A stretch of 64,000 nucleotides of DNA from Lachnospiraceae bacterium (GTDB lineage Bacteria; Bacillota; Clostridia; Lachnospirales; Lachnospiraceae): contig JAAWBG010000021.1 of assembly GCA_022792535.1 (NCBI GenBank), positions 43,837 to 107,836 on the forward strand, in the 5' to 3' direction. The notes below the pieces were generated by a model that saw only the letters and a program-made list of their open reading frames with translations, made no database searches and was not told the DNA's origin. The position numbers and the translations under genes are program-made. This document shows positions 25,423-34,537 of the stretch, piece after piece. Every line of letters starts with the position of its first letter. The first letter of the stretch is position 1.

Positions 25423-26877
25423 ATGGTGAGTACGGAAGAATTACAGAATTCGGAGAAGATTATAGATTATTTTTTAAATAATGTTGGAATGTTGGAGAAA
25501 GTTTCTGTTGCAGAAGGAAAAGATATTATGCAGCTGGCAAGCTGTACGGGGATTTACTGTGAGGATATTGACCTAAAAACCAAATCTCTCAGCTTATTAT
25601 ATTACTGCTGCTTTTATTTAAGAGAAATAGAGATAAAAGAGCTTTGGAATATTTATTGGCTCTTAAATTACATCACCTTTGAAAATAACAAGATAGAATT
25701 AAGAGGAAATTTAGATCAGCTTTACCGTTTTATTTATAAAAAAATAGAGAAAATTGTGACAGATATAAATACATATGAAAGAATAGAGCATTCTGGCAGT
25801 AATCTTGTGGTGATAACCACAAGCCAGTTTTTGGGTCCTAATCATGCGCCCACCAGACGTGTGATGGATTATGCTTATGCGATTATAACGGAGTTAAAAA
25901 AGCGGGTAATGGTGATTAATGATGCAGGTCTTCATTTTTATCCTTGTGAATCTTTGTCACAATATATAACGCCTAATTATTTAGAGGAATATAATGCTGT
26001 AAGTAATATGAATTATAGAGGAGTGGACATTCCCTTTATGCAGTTTCCAAGATATATGCCAGATATAGAAGGGATCCATGAGATGGTAGAGATGATATAT
26101 CAGATGCAGCCAGAGGTAGTCTATAATATTGGTGCTTCTTCTCTGGTATCAGACTTGTGCCAGATGTTTACGAAGACAATTTGTATGCCTTGTAGTAATA
26201 ATATACCGACCGCTATGAGCGAATATCTTTTAGTTGGAAGAAAATTAGTGGGTGATGAAGAGCGGTTAGAACGATTAGAATCCTATCAGAAAGTAATTGA
26301 GACGGTTGTAAATTATGAACTTCCAGAAAATACAAGAGAATATAGACGTGCTGAATTTGGTATTTCAGAAGACAGCTTTGTTGTTGGTGTGATTGGAAAT
26401 CGTTTAGATATAGAGCTGACAGATGAGTTTATTGACGTAATAGAAAATATTTTGCAGCATACAGATGTTCATTTTATAATAGTCGGAGGTATGAGAAACA
26501 ACAGTAAGATCGAGAAGAAAATTTCCAAAAGTGAAAGATTACATTTTACGGGTTTTCTGGATGAGGGTAATCAGGCAATAAAATTATTTAATATTTATTG
26601 TAACCCAAAACGAACTGGCGGCGGGCGTTCCAGTTTTGAGGCTTTGGCACAGGGAGTGCCGGTAATTACTTTAAAACATGGAGATGTATACCATACTTGT
26701 GGAGATGATTTTGCAGTGGATACTTATGATGAATTTTCACAGCAGATTGATCGTTATATAAAAGATCAGGCGTATTATCAGCAAGTCAAAGAAAAAGCGT
26801 TGAAACGTGCAGAAGTATTAAGTGATATAGCAGGAACCCAAAGAAGAATTTTGGAGGAAGTTATTTCAGATAAATAA
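25423..26877 (+). CDS. GT-B glycosyltransferase-like protein, copy A
   Basis: This 484-residue protein has a helical N-terminal part (1-125) and a GT-B type body: VVITTSQFLGPNHAPTRRVM, then a second half with VVGVIGNRLDIELTDEFID and the donor-site stretch YCNPKRTGGGRSSFEALAQG followed by VPVITLKHGD. The last segment resembles that of O-GlcNAc-transferase-like (GT41) and GT4 enzymes. It is related to the 28133-29668 product, and the two flank legG. It probably adds a sugar to the flagellin glycan. Donor and linkage are unknown. Confidence 0.75.
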   Translation: MVSTEELQNSEKIIDYFLNNVGMLEKVSVAEGKDIMQLASCTGIYCEDIDLKTKSLSLLYYCCFYLREIEIKELWNIYWLLNYITFENNKIELRGNLDQLYRFIYKKIEKIVTDINTYERIEHSGSNLVVITTSQFLGPNHAPTRRVMDYAYAIITELKKRVMVINDAGLHFYPCESLSQYITPNYLEEYNAVSNMNYRGVDIPFMQFPRYMPDIEGIHEMVEMIYQMQPEVVYNIGASSLVSDLCQMFTKTICMPCSNNIPTAMSEYLLVGRKLVGDEERLERLESYQKVIETVVNYELPENTREYRRAEFGISEDSFVVGVIGNRLDIELTDEFIDVIENILQHTDVHFIIVGGMRNNSKIEKKISKSERLHFTGFLDEGNQAIKLFNIYCNPKRTGGGRSSFEALAQGVPVITLKHGDVYHTCGDDFAVDTYDEFSQQIDRYIKDQAYYQQVKEKALKRAEVLSDIAGTQRRILEEVISDK

Positions 26878-26956
26878 GATATAAGGGGCTGATGATGAAA
26901 AAGAAAGAAATGGAACGGATTGTCATAATCAAAAGATGTATTAGAGGATTAGAAGT

Positions 26957-28111
26957 ATGGAAAAGAAAAAAATCTGTGTGGTATCTGCAACCAGGGCGGA
27001 ATATGGAATATTAAAACCCTTGATTATAAAATTAAAAAAATCTTCTGAATGGGAAACTCAGCTAGTCCTTACCGGAGCACATTTGGTAGAAAAATTTGGA
27101 AATACTTACCAGGAAGTGGAAGAGGACGGAATAGAGATTTTTAGAAAAATCTCTATTAATACAGAAGGAAACACAGATTATGATATTTCTCTGATTATGG
27201 CCAATGCATTAGTAGGATTTGGCAGGTATTTTCAGGAAGAAAAACCAGACCTGCTGATTGTATTAGGGGATCGGACGGAAATCTTGGCGATCTGTGCTGC
27301 AGCGGTGAATGCTCATGTTCCCATTGCTCATCTTCATGGCGGGGAGCTGACACAGGGGGCGGTAGATGATTCTATGCGTCATGCCATAACGAAAATGAGT
27401 TATCTGCACTTTGCATCCACAGAAGAATATCGAAGAAGGATTATTCAGATGGGAGAAGAGCCAGAACGAGTATTTAATGTGGGATCATTAGGTGTGGAAA
27501 ATGTATTAAGAGAGGAATTATTGGACAGGGAAGCTTTGGGAAAAGAGATAGATTTTCCAACAGAGAAAGATTACGTAATAGTGACTTTTCATCCGGTAAC
27601 ATTGGAACCTGGGACTGCTCACCGCCAGGTGAAGGAATTGTTTCTTGCAATGCAGTCAAGAAAAGATCTTTTTTATTTGATTACCAAAGCAAATGCAGAT
27701 GCAGGAGGAGCAGTTATCAATGCCTATATGGAACAGGAGGTGAAGAAGCATCCTAACATGAGATTAGTATCTTCTCTGGGGATGAAACGGTATTTAAGCG
27801 CAGTTAAATATGCCAGATTTGTTCTGGGAAACTCTTCCAGCGGTATTATTGAGGTTCCTTCCCTGGGCATTCCAACAGTCAATGTTGGAGACAGGCAGAA
27901 AGGAAGAATTATGGCAAAGAGTATTATATCTTGTGAACCGAAATGTCAGTCTGTGTTGGATGCAATAGAGCAGGCAATGAAGATGAAATGTGAAAAGTAT
28001 GAGAGTCCCTATGGAACTGGAAACACTTCGAAGCAGATTATCCAAATTATAAAGAGTTATTTAGAGATGAAACAAGTAGATTTGAAGAAGAGATTTTATG
28101 ATATTTCATAA
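26957..28111 (+). CDS. legG: Hydrolysing nucleotide-sugar 2-epimerase (NeuC/LegG)
   Basis: The protein has 384 residues, the usual NeuC length. Motifs include ATRAEYGILKPLI, LGDRTEILAICAAAV, AHLHGGELTQGAVDDSMRHA and NSSSGIIEVPSLGIPTVNVG. The enzyme inverts C2 and removes the nucleotide, giving the 2,4-diamino hexose (or ManNAc) used by NeuB/LegI. With LegB and LegC in the cluster the substrate is most likely the GDP- or UDP-linked 2,4-diacetamido-2,4,6-trideoxyglucose. It starts at ATG 26957 behind TTAGAGGATTAGAAGT, 79 bases after the previous gene. Confidence 0.92.
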   Translation: MEKKKICVVSATRAEYGILKPLIIKLKKSSEWETQLVLTGAHLVEKFGNTYQEVEEDGIEIFRKISINTEGNTDYDISLIMANALVGFGRYFQEEKPDLLIVLGDRTEILAICAAAVNAHVPIAHLHGGELTQGAVDDSMRHAITKMSYLHFASTEEYRRRIIQMGEEPERVFNVGSLGVENVLREELLDREALGKEIDFPTEKDYVIVTFHPVTLEPGTAHRQVKELFLAMQSRKDLFYLITKANADAGGAVINAYMEQEVKKHPNMRLVSSLGMKRYLSAVKYARFVLGNSSSGIIEVPSLGIPTVNVGDRQKGRIMAKSIISCEPKCQSVLDAIEQAMKMKCEKYESPYGTGNTSKQIIQIIKSYLEMKQVDLKKRFYDIS

Positions 28112-28132
28112 AATTCCGGAAGGGAAGTCAAG

Positions 28133-29668
28133 ATGGATCAATCAGTTGAGTGGATTAAAAGGATTGTTAGATTATGCATCAGGGAATTTAGAACGGAAGA
28201 AGAGAAAAAAGAATGTTTTGCTGAAATGGAAAGGGAATATCTGCAATTTTTAGATATAGAAAAGAAAAACATTAGAAGGATCATGATGACGCAGTTTGAA
28301 ATAAATGACATGATTTATGTGCTTTCTATGATCATACAATATATGGATGTAAAAGATTTTCAGGAAGATTTAATGGAAAATATTCTCCGAGGAGATTTTG
28401 AAGGATATACAGGAAGTGTTCTGTTTTATCATACGCTGCCTTATATAAAAGGAGAATATAGAAGAAAACGTCTCTTATATAAAAAGAATATGATAAGTTT
28501 TGGGAATATGCTGGATATCAATTATCCATACATTTCTTTGGAACAACGAGAAAAGAAGCGCATTGTGATTGTTACAGGGCAGTTATTGGGCGTTAATCAT
28601 TCCCCTACGGAAATTGTATTAAATATTGCATATGTCTTGCAAAAACATTTGAGATGGGAAGTGCTCTTATTTGTATGTCCTTGTAACAGGAAGCCGCCAG
28701 AAGATTTATGGTATGATCCCATATATGAAAATAGCTTGAAAAAGTTTTCAGACAGACCTATGAAAATGGAATTTAAAGATGCTGTATTTCAAGGGTATCA
28801 AATTGATATGGGAGACACCAGTCTGAAAGAATACGGAATGATGTTATCGCTGATCCATGCCTGGAATCCATATTTTGTACTTGATATGAGCACAACGAAT
28901 GCAGTGGCGGGGCTGATAGGGAAATTTACCACATTAGTATCCTTTCCAATGTCTATCGAGTGTCCTATTTCAGAAGCAGAAATATTGCTCAGAATTGGAC
29001 AAATGGATGAAGAAATGGAAAAAGAGTATACAGAAATGATGGGAGAACATCAAAAGCAGCTTATTTTAGAAGAAGAATTCCCAGTTATATCAAAGACGAG
29101 TAGAAAAGATTATACACGGGAAGAATTAGGACTGCCGGAAGAAAAATTTCTAATTGCGATTGTGGGAAATCGTTTAGATTTAGATGTCACTGAGGAATTT
29201 GTTCAGATCATGAAAAAGATATTAACAAAAACTTCAAAGGCTTCTTTTGTATTTATTGGAAAGAAAAAAGGGATAGAGAAACATTTTACAGATGAGATTT
29301 TTGCAGGGAATGTTTATTATCTGGGATATTGCAGTGATCTGATGGGGACTTACAAGGCGTTGGATTTATACCTGAATCCTAAACGGATGGGAGGAGGTTA
29401 TAGCGGAGGAATGGCGCTGAGGGCAGGCGTTCCAGTTGTAACTTTGCCGGAATGTGACGTAGCATATAATTGTGGGGAAGAGATGATTGTCCAGAATTAT
29501 GAAGAGATGATAGATGACGTATGTTTTTGTGTAGATGATAAAGATTTTTATGAAAAGAAGAGGGAATGTGCAGGCAAATACGGGAAGAAAAATGAAGATG
29601 AACAACTTCTGCAGTGCGTGGAGGAAATCTTGGAGGGCGTTACATCGGTTATGGAAGGAAAGTTATAA
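28133..29668 (+). CDS. GT-B glycosyltransferase-like protein, copy B
   Basis: This 511-residue paralogue of the 25423-26877 product shares VTGQLLGVNHSPTEIVLN, VGNRLDLDVTEEFVQIM and the donor-site LYLNPKRMGGGYSGGMALRA followed by VPVVTLPE. The N-terminal 130 residues are charged and helical and do not obviously match. It is cytoplasmic, with no membrane segment. It probably acts on the same glycan as its paralogue, adding a second residue. Its stop is directly followed by legF. Confidence 0.75.
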   Translation: MDQSVEWIKRIVRLCIREFRTEEEKKECFAEMEREYLQFLDIEKKNIRRIMMTQFEINDMIYVLSMIIQYMDVKDFQEDLMENILRGDFEGYTGSVLFYHTLPYIKGEYRRKRLLYKKNMISFGNMLDINYPYISLEQREKKRIVIVTGQLLGVNHSPTEIVLNIAYVLQKHLRWEVLLFVCPCNRKPPEDLWYDPIYENSLKKFSDRPMKMEFKDAVFQGYQIDMGDTSLKEYGMMLSLIHAWNPYFVLDMSTTNAVAGLIGKFTTLVSFPMSIECPISEAEILLRIGQMDEEMEKEYTEMMGEHQKQLILEEEFPVISKTSRKDYTREELGLPEEKFLIAIVGNRLDLDVTEEFVQIMKKILTKTSKASFVFIGKKKGIEKHFTDEIFAGNVYYLGYCSDLMGTYKALDLYLNPKRMGGGYSGGMALRAGVPVVTLPECDVAYNCGEEMIVQNYEEMIDDVCFCVDDKDFYEKKRECAGKYGKKNEDEQLLQCVEEILEGVTSVMEGKL

Positions 29669-30370
29669 ATGGGACATATAGCAGTGATTCCCGCAAGAAG
29701 CGGTTCCAAGGGATTAAAAAATAAGAATATAAAGGAATGTAATGGAAAACCTCTGTTGGCATATTCTATTGAGGCGGCGCAGAGAGCAGGCATCTATGAT
29801 TGTATTCATGTGTCTACTGACAGCGAACAATATGCAGAGATAGCGAAAGAGTATGGGGCGGAGGTTCCTTTTTTGAGAGACAGTGAGATGGCGTCAGACG
29901 CAGCAACAACCTGGGATACCATGCGGTTTGTGATAAAAGAGTATGAAAAAATAGGGAAAAGATTTGACATGCTCACAGTGTTGCAGCCCACTTCGCCCTT
30001 ACGAGGGTGGGAGGATATTCGAAAGGCCTATGATATATTTGTGCAGAGACAGGCGGACAGCGTGGTGGGAGTATGTGAGATGGAGCATTCTCCTTTGTGG
30101 AGTAATACTTTGCCGGAAAGCGGATGTTTAAATGGATTTATCCGGCCGGAAGTAAATGGACCGAGACAAGGGCTTCCTGCCTATTATCGCATCAATGGAG
30201 CAATTTATATTGTGAGGGTGGAATATTTGATGGAATATGGGAATCTTTATGGAGAGCAGGGATATGCCTATATTATGTCGCGGGAACATTCTGTGGATAT
30301 AGATGATGAAATTGATTTTGCATTGGCAGAATTTTTAATGAAACGGTGTGAGAAAAATGATAGCATTTAA
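29669..30370 (+). CDS. legF: CMP-N,N'-diacetyllegionaminic acid synthase (NeuA/LegF family)
   Basis: This 233-residue cytidylyltransferase opens with AVIPARSGSKGLKNKNI, the CTP-binding signature of NeuA/KdsB-type enzymes, followed by VSTDSEQYAEIAKEYGAEV, LQPTSPLR and a C-terminal EHSVDIDDEIDF acidic site. It activates the nonulosonic acid with CTP to give the donor used by Maf. Its ATG follows the previous stop directly (TAAATG), and it overlaps legC by 14 bases. Confidence 0.93.
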   Translation: MGHIAVIPARSGSKGLKNKNIKECNGKPLLAYSIEAAQRAGIYDCIHVSTDSEQYAEIAKEYGAEVPFLRDSEMASDAATTWDTMRFVIKEYEKIGKRFDMLTVLQPTSPLRGWEDIRKAYDIFVQRQADSVVGVCEMEHSPLWSNTLPESGCLNGFIRPEVNGPRQGLPAYYRINGAIYIVRVEYLMEYGNLYGEQGYAYIMSREHSVDIDDEIDFALAEFLMKRCEKNDSI

Positions 30371-31496
30371 TGAACCTGTATATATAGAAAAAGGAATTGG
30401 ATATATTGCGGAAGCAATTTTAAAGAACAAAAGATTAAATGGAGACGGGCCTTTTACCGCCCAATGCACAGAATGGATGGAAAAAAAGTGCGGAGAGGGG
30501 GTTAAAATTTTGCTGACAACTTCCTGTACCCATGCATTGGAAATGGCTGCCCTTCTTGCAGAGATCAAACCAGGGGATGAAGTGATCATGCCTTCTTATA
30601 CCTTTGTTTCCACTGGGGATGCTTTTGCTCTTCGGGGTGCAAAGATTAGATTTGTAGATATCAGAAAAGATACGATGAATATAGATGAAACTTTGATAGA
30701 AAATGCCATTACAGACAAGACAAAAGCAATTGTTCCCGTTCACTATGCAGGGGTGGGATGCGAGATGGATACTATTTTAGATATAGCGAAAAGGAATCAT
30801 CTATTTGTAATTGAAGACGCGGCCCAGGGAATGATGGCTTCTTATAAAGGAAGATACTTAGGAACCATTGGAGATTTTGGAACCTATAGTTTTCACGAGA
30901 CGAAAAATTATACAATGGGAGAAGGAGGGGCTATCCTCATAAATAATGAAAAATATGTACATAGGGGTGAGATTATTCGGGAAAAGGGAACCAACCGCGC
31001 CCAATATTTTAGAGGCGAGGTGGATAAGTACAGTTGGGTTGACATGGGATCTTCCTATCTTCCAAGCGAGATGAACGCGGCATATCTGCTTCCGCAGTTA
31101 GAACAGGCAGAGGCCATCAATCACAGAAGACTGGAGCTGTGGAACCTGTATGATCAGGAATTAAAAGAGTTAGAAGAAATGGATAAAATTGAATTGCCCT
31201 GCATTCCCAAGGAATGTCAGCATAATGGTCATATGTTTTATGTGAAAACAAGAGATCTAAAAGAACGCACAAAATTGATCCAATATTTAGAACAGAATGA
31301 TGTAAATGCAGTATTTCATTACGTACCGTTACACTCATCCAAAGCTGGAAAAAAATATGGAACCTTTGTGGGAGAGGATAAATATACTACCAGTGAAAGT
31401 GAACGGTTAGTCAGACTTCCTATGTTTTATGCTTTAAAGGATGAGGAAGTAAAATATACAGCCCAAATGGTAAAAAATTTTTATTCCCGCGAGTAA
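30357..31496 (+). CDS. legC: PLP-dependent 4-aminotransferase (DegT/LegC type)
   Basis: The protein has 379 residues. It shows TTSCTHALEMAALLAEIKPG, MPSYTFVSTGDAFALRGA, IEDAAQGMMASYKGR and the PLP Lys in SFHETKNYTMGEGGA, with Lys retained (unlike RfbH upstream). It aminates the 4-keto sugar made by LegB to give the 4-amino intermediate of legionaminic acid. The family also contains WecE, which has very similar motifs and acts on dTDP-4-keto-6-deoxyglucose; context decides for LegC. ATG 30357 is preferred to GTG 30348 because it gives the conserved MIAFNEPVY start. Confidence 0.85.
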   Translation: MIAFNEPVYIEKGIGYIAEAILKNKRLNGDGPFTAQCTEWMEKKCGEGVKILLTTSCTHALEMAALLAEIKPGDEVIMPSYTFVSTGDAFALRGAKIRFVDIRKDTMNIDETLIENAITDKTKAIVPVHYAGVGCEMDTILDIAKRNHLFVIEDAAQGMMASYKGRYLGTIGDFGTYSFHETKNYTMGEGGAILINNEKYVHRGEIIREKGTNRAQYFRGEVDKYSWVDMGSSYLPSEMNAAYLLPQLEQAEAINHRRLELWNLYDQELKELEEMDKIELPCIPKECQHNGHMFYVKTRDLKERTKLIQYLEQNDVNAVFHYVPLHSSKAGKKYGTFVGEDKYTTSESERLVRLPMFYALKDEEVKYTAQMVKNFYSRE

Positions 31497-31522
31497 TAAG
31501 ACATGACTGCGGAGGAGAGGCA

Positions 31523-32233
31523 ATGAAAAAAGTAGCGATTTTGCAATCAAATTACATACCATGGAAAGGATATTTTGATATTATAGATGCAGTAGATGAA
31601 TTTGTTTTGTATGATGATATGCAATTCACAAAGAATGATTGGAGAAATCGAAATATCATAAAGACATCTAATGGAACACAACGGCTCACAATTCCAGTGG
31701 TAACAAAAGGAAAATTTTACCAGAAGATTATAGAAACAGAAGTTCTTTCCTCAAAATGGATAAAGAAGCATTGGCATGCAATACAATGCAATTATGCAAG
31801 GGCGGCTTGTTTTGATGAATATGCGGGAGTGATTCGGGAGTTATATGAAAAATGTGAAGAGGAAAAGTATTTAAGTAAAATAAATTATATTTTTCTAAAA
31901 GGAATCTGTGACATTTTAGGAATAGAAACTAAGATTTCTTGGTCGTCAGAATATGATTTTGGAGAAGGAAAAACGGAGAAATTGGTAAATATTTGTAAAC
32001 AGGCTGGAGCAGACGAATATCTGTCAGGTCCGGCGGCTTCAGATTATATTGATAAAAAATTATTCGATGATGCGGATATTGTTTTGACTTATATGGATTA
32101 TTCGGGATATCCAGAATATCCACAGTTGTATGGAACATTTGTACATGGCGTTACTATTTTGGATATGATATTTAATCTGGGAAGCCAAACAAGAAAATAT
32201 ATGAAGAAAGCCGCTTTTCAAGATAGAACATAA
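31523..32233 (+). CDS. WbqC family protein
   Basis: This 236-residue WbqC-family (PF08889) protein has VAILQSNYIPWKGYFDII, EFVLYDDMQFTKNDWRNR and a C-terminal SILDMIFNLG-like helix (here TILDMIFNLGS). WbqC proteins recur in O-antigen and flagellar glycan clusters next to aminotransferases and methyltransferases. Their exact reaction is not established; attachment of a small acid to an amino sugar has been considered. Placed after legC, it may decorate the 4-amino group. It starts behind TGCGGAGGAGAGGCA. Confidence 0.85.
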   Translation: MKKVAILQSNYIPWKGYFDIIDAVDEFVLYDDMQFTKNDWRNRNIIKTSNGTQRLTIPVVTKGKFYQKIIETEVLSSKWIKKHWHAIQCNYARAACFDEYAGVIRELYEKCEEEKYLSKINYIFLKGICDILGIETKISWSSEYDFGEGKTEKLVNICKQAGADEYLSGPAASDYIDKKLFDDADIVLTYMDYSGYPEYPQLYGTFVHGVTILDMIFNLGSQTRKYMKKAAFQDRT

Positions 32234-32257
32234 AATGTTATTGGAGGAAAACAGAAC

Positions 32258-32896
32258 ATGCAATACGAGAAAATCTATCAGAGAACAGAAGCGTATTTTA
32301 ATGAAAAGATAGAAAAATTTGGTTCTAATTCTATAGGAGTAGGATGGAATGGGAACGATGCCCAGAGAATTCGATATGATCAATTGGCGAAATTATTAAG
32401 TGCAGATGGAGAGAATTTTTCTGTGTGTGATTATGGCTGTGGATATGGCTATTTTTATTCTTATTTAAAAGAAAAATTTCCTGATTGGAAAGGGATATAT
32501 GCAGGATTAGATGTTTCTGATAAAATGATAGAAGAGGCGAAAAGAAAGTTTGGCCAGAATGAGGCGAAAAGGATTTTTATCAATGATTCTAAATTGAATG
32601 ACACTTATGATTATATTGTGTCAAGCGGTATATTTAACCTAAAATTAGAAACATCTGAAGAAGAATGGAAAAAATACATTTTAGAGACGATCAACAGATT
32701 TCACAGTCATAGCGAAAAGGGGTTTGCATTTAACGCTTTGACGAAGTATTCGGATAAAGATAAAATGCGGGAAGACTTGTACTATTCAGACCCTTTATTT
32801 CTCTTTGATTATTGTAAAACAAATTTTTCAAAAAATGTAGCGTTGCTGCATGATTATCAGTTGTATGATTTTACCATTATTGTCAGGAAATTTTGA
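32258..32896 (+). CDS. Class I SAM-dependent methyltransferase
   Basis: This 212-residue protein has the SAM-binding motif VCDYGCGYGYFYSYLK followed by GLDVSDKMIEEAKRKFG, the usual glycine-rich loop and acidic loop of class I methyltransferases. No target domain is recognisable. At the end of the legionaminic block, after WbqC, it could methylate a glycan substituent, for example an N-methyl group on an acyl or amidino residue as known from clostridial flagellin glycans. It is followed by a strong terminator. Confidence 0.82.
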   Translation: MQYEKIYQRTEAYFNEKIEKFGSNSIGVGWNGNDAQRIRYDQLAKLLSADGENFSVCDYGCGYGYFYSYLKEKFPDWKGIYAGLDVSDKMIEEAKRKFGQNEAKRIFINDSKLNDTYDYIVSSGIFNLKLETSEEEWKKYILETINRFHSHSEKGFAFNALTKYSDKDKMREDLYYSDPLFLFDYCKTNFSKNVALLHDYQLYDFTIIVRKF

Positions 32897-32926
32897 TTGG
32901 ATGATGAAATAGGTGTCTTGAATCAG

Positions 32927-32958
32927 AAAAAATCATGGTTGAAACAGCCATGATTTTT
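32927..32958. terminator. Terminator closing the leg operon segment
   Basis: AAAAAATCATGG and CCATGATTTTT with a 9-base loop form a rho-independent terminator 30 bases after the methyltransferase stop; A and T runs on both sides would allow function in either direction. Confidence 0.88.
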
Positions 32959-33021
32959 CTATATAATAGAATCGTACAGCATTTCTGGATTATGCAGTTT
33001 TATAGAGGGAAAGTGATACTT

Positions 33022-34437
33022 ATGGGAAGATACAGACCACTGCCAATTGGAATTGACGATTTTCAGGAAATGATAGAAAAAGGTTATTATTATGTGGATA
33101 AGACATTGTTTATTCAGGAATTATTGGATCGAAAAGGCAGTGTGAATCTCTTTATGCGTCCCAGGCGTTTTGGAAAAACCCTGACCCTTAGTATGGTAAA
33201 ATATTACTTTGAACAGGCATATGATTTTAAAGGAAACAGAATAGATCATTCTGGTTTATTCGCTGGTTTGAATATTATGAAGGTTTCAGAATCTTATCAC
33301 GGGATGATGGGACAGTTTCCGGTGATCTTTCTTACATTGAAGGCTGCAAAACAGGAAAATTTTTCCCTTGCATATGCTATGATTGTCAGAGAGATTGCAG
33401 ATGAATTCAGGCGGCACAGCCACATTGCAGGCAGCAGTAATTTGTCAGAAGAAGAGAAAGAACGGTATCGTTGTATATGCAGAGAACAGGATGACCCTGT
33501 TCTTATTTATGATTCGTTAAAATTTTTAAGCCAATGTCTTTATAAAGTATATGGGAAAAAGGCAATTATTTTGATAGATGAATATGATGTTCCTTTAGAG
33601 GCTGCCTATTTTGCACAGTTTTATGATAAGATGATAGGATTTATTCGTTCTTTGTTTGAGTCTGGGTTGAAGTCCAATCCATATCTGGAGTTTTCTGTGA
33701 TAACGGGCTGTCTTAGGATCAGTAAGGAGAGCGCTTTTACTGGTCTGAATAATTTGAATATGATGTCTGTTTTGGACGAATTGTATGCAGAGTATTTTGG
33801 TTTTACACAGAGTGAAGTGGACAAAGCTCTTATTTTTTATGGCAGGGAAAATCTCTGGAACTTTTTATTTTTTACCGGATATTTGAAAAAAATGTCCGAT
33901 ACTATGGAAGGCAGGAATATAAAGATAAAGCTGGCGATTCCAAATGAGGAAATAAAATACATTTATGAAAATATTATTATAGATTGGTTCCAGGAACGTA
34001 TCAAGAAAGAGAACATGAATGAATTGTACCAGCCTCTTGAGAAAGGGAACTGTAAATTGGCTGGAGAATTGATCAGCACTCAGTTATCGCAAACAATCAG
34101 TTTCTATGATTATGCAGAAAATTTTTATCATGGCTTTATGCTGGGGCTGTTAAGCCAGGCCCAGTCTTATGTTGTGAAATCAAATCGGGAAACTGGAAAT
34201 GGACGGGCAGATATTGTGATGTATACGCCCAGCAGACGTGGAATGGCCATAATATTGGAATTAAAACTGGCAGATACCATTGACAAGCTCCAGGAAACCT
34301 GTGAAAAGGGTTTGCAGCAGATAGCGGACAAAGGATATGATAGGGAATTGATTGAGGACGGTTATAAAAATATTCAAAAATATGCCGTTGCATTTTATAA
34401 GAAAGATTGTGAAGTTATGTGTCGGAAATCTTTATAA
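33022..34437 (+). CDS. AAA-ATPase-like protein with C-terminal PD-(D/E)XK nuclease-like domain (DUF1703 family)
   Basis: The protein has 471 residues. The N-terminus LPIGIDDFQEMIEKGYYYVDKT and the P-loop-like RPRRFGKTLTLSMVK belong to the AAA-ATPase-like family, with an acidic ILIDEYDVPLEAA Walker B. The C-terminal ~110 residues carry GNGRADIVMYTP and ILELKLADT, the D-(E)xK pattern of PD-(D/E)XK nucleases. These proteins are abundant in gut anaerobes, often in many copies, with unknown function. It is unrelated to its sugar neighbours and lies behind its own upstream terminator, so it looks like inserted cargo. ATG 33022 follows TAGAGGGAAAGTGATACTT; the track start is inside the terminator region. 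Confidence 0.85.
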   Translation: MGRYRPLPIGIDDFQEMIEKGYYYVDKTLFIQELLDRKGSVNLFMRPRRFGKTLTLSMVKYYFEQAYDFKGNRIDHSGLFAGLNIMKVSESYHGMMGQFPVIFLTLKAAKQENFSLAYAMIVREIADEFRRHSHIAGSSNLSEEEKERYRCICREQDDPVLIYDSLKFLSQCLYKVYGKKAIILIDEYDVPLEAAYFAQFYDKMIGFIRSLFESGLKSNPYLEFSVITGCLRISKESAFTGLNNLNMMSVLDELYAEYFGFTQSEVDKALIFYGRENLWNFLFFTGYLKKMSDTMEGRNIKIKLAIPNEEIKYIYENIIIDWFQERIKKENMNELYQPLEKGNCKLAGELISTQLSQTISFYDYAENFYHGFMLGLLSQAQSYVVKSNRETGNGRADIVMYTPSRRGMAIILELKLADTIDKLQETCEKGLQQIADKGYDRELIEDGYKNIQKYAVAFYKKDCEVMCRKSL

Positions 34438-34537
34438 AATATGTTGAAAGGGGCGGTTGTTTGGTTCATTGCCCGCGGAAATAGAAGAATAGAACAGCTG
34501 TCAAGGAAGACAGCGAATAAAACAGGAGGTTTCACAA

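Noticed and set aside
26895-27011. Small ORF before legG starting MKKKEMERIVIIKRC
   Set aside because: It overlaps the legG start, its composition is poor, and it has only a moderate ribosome site; probably not a gene.
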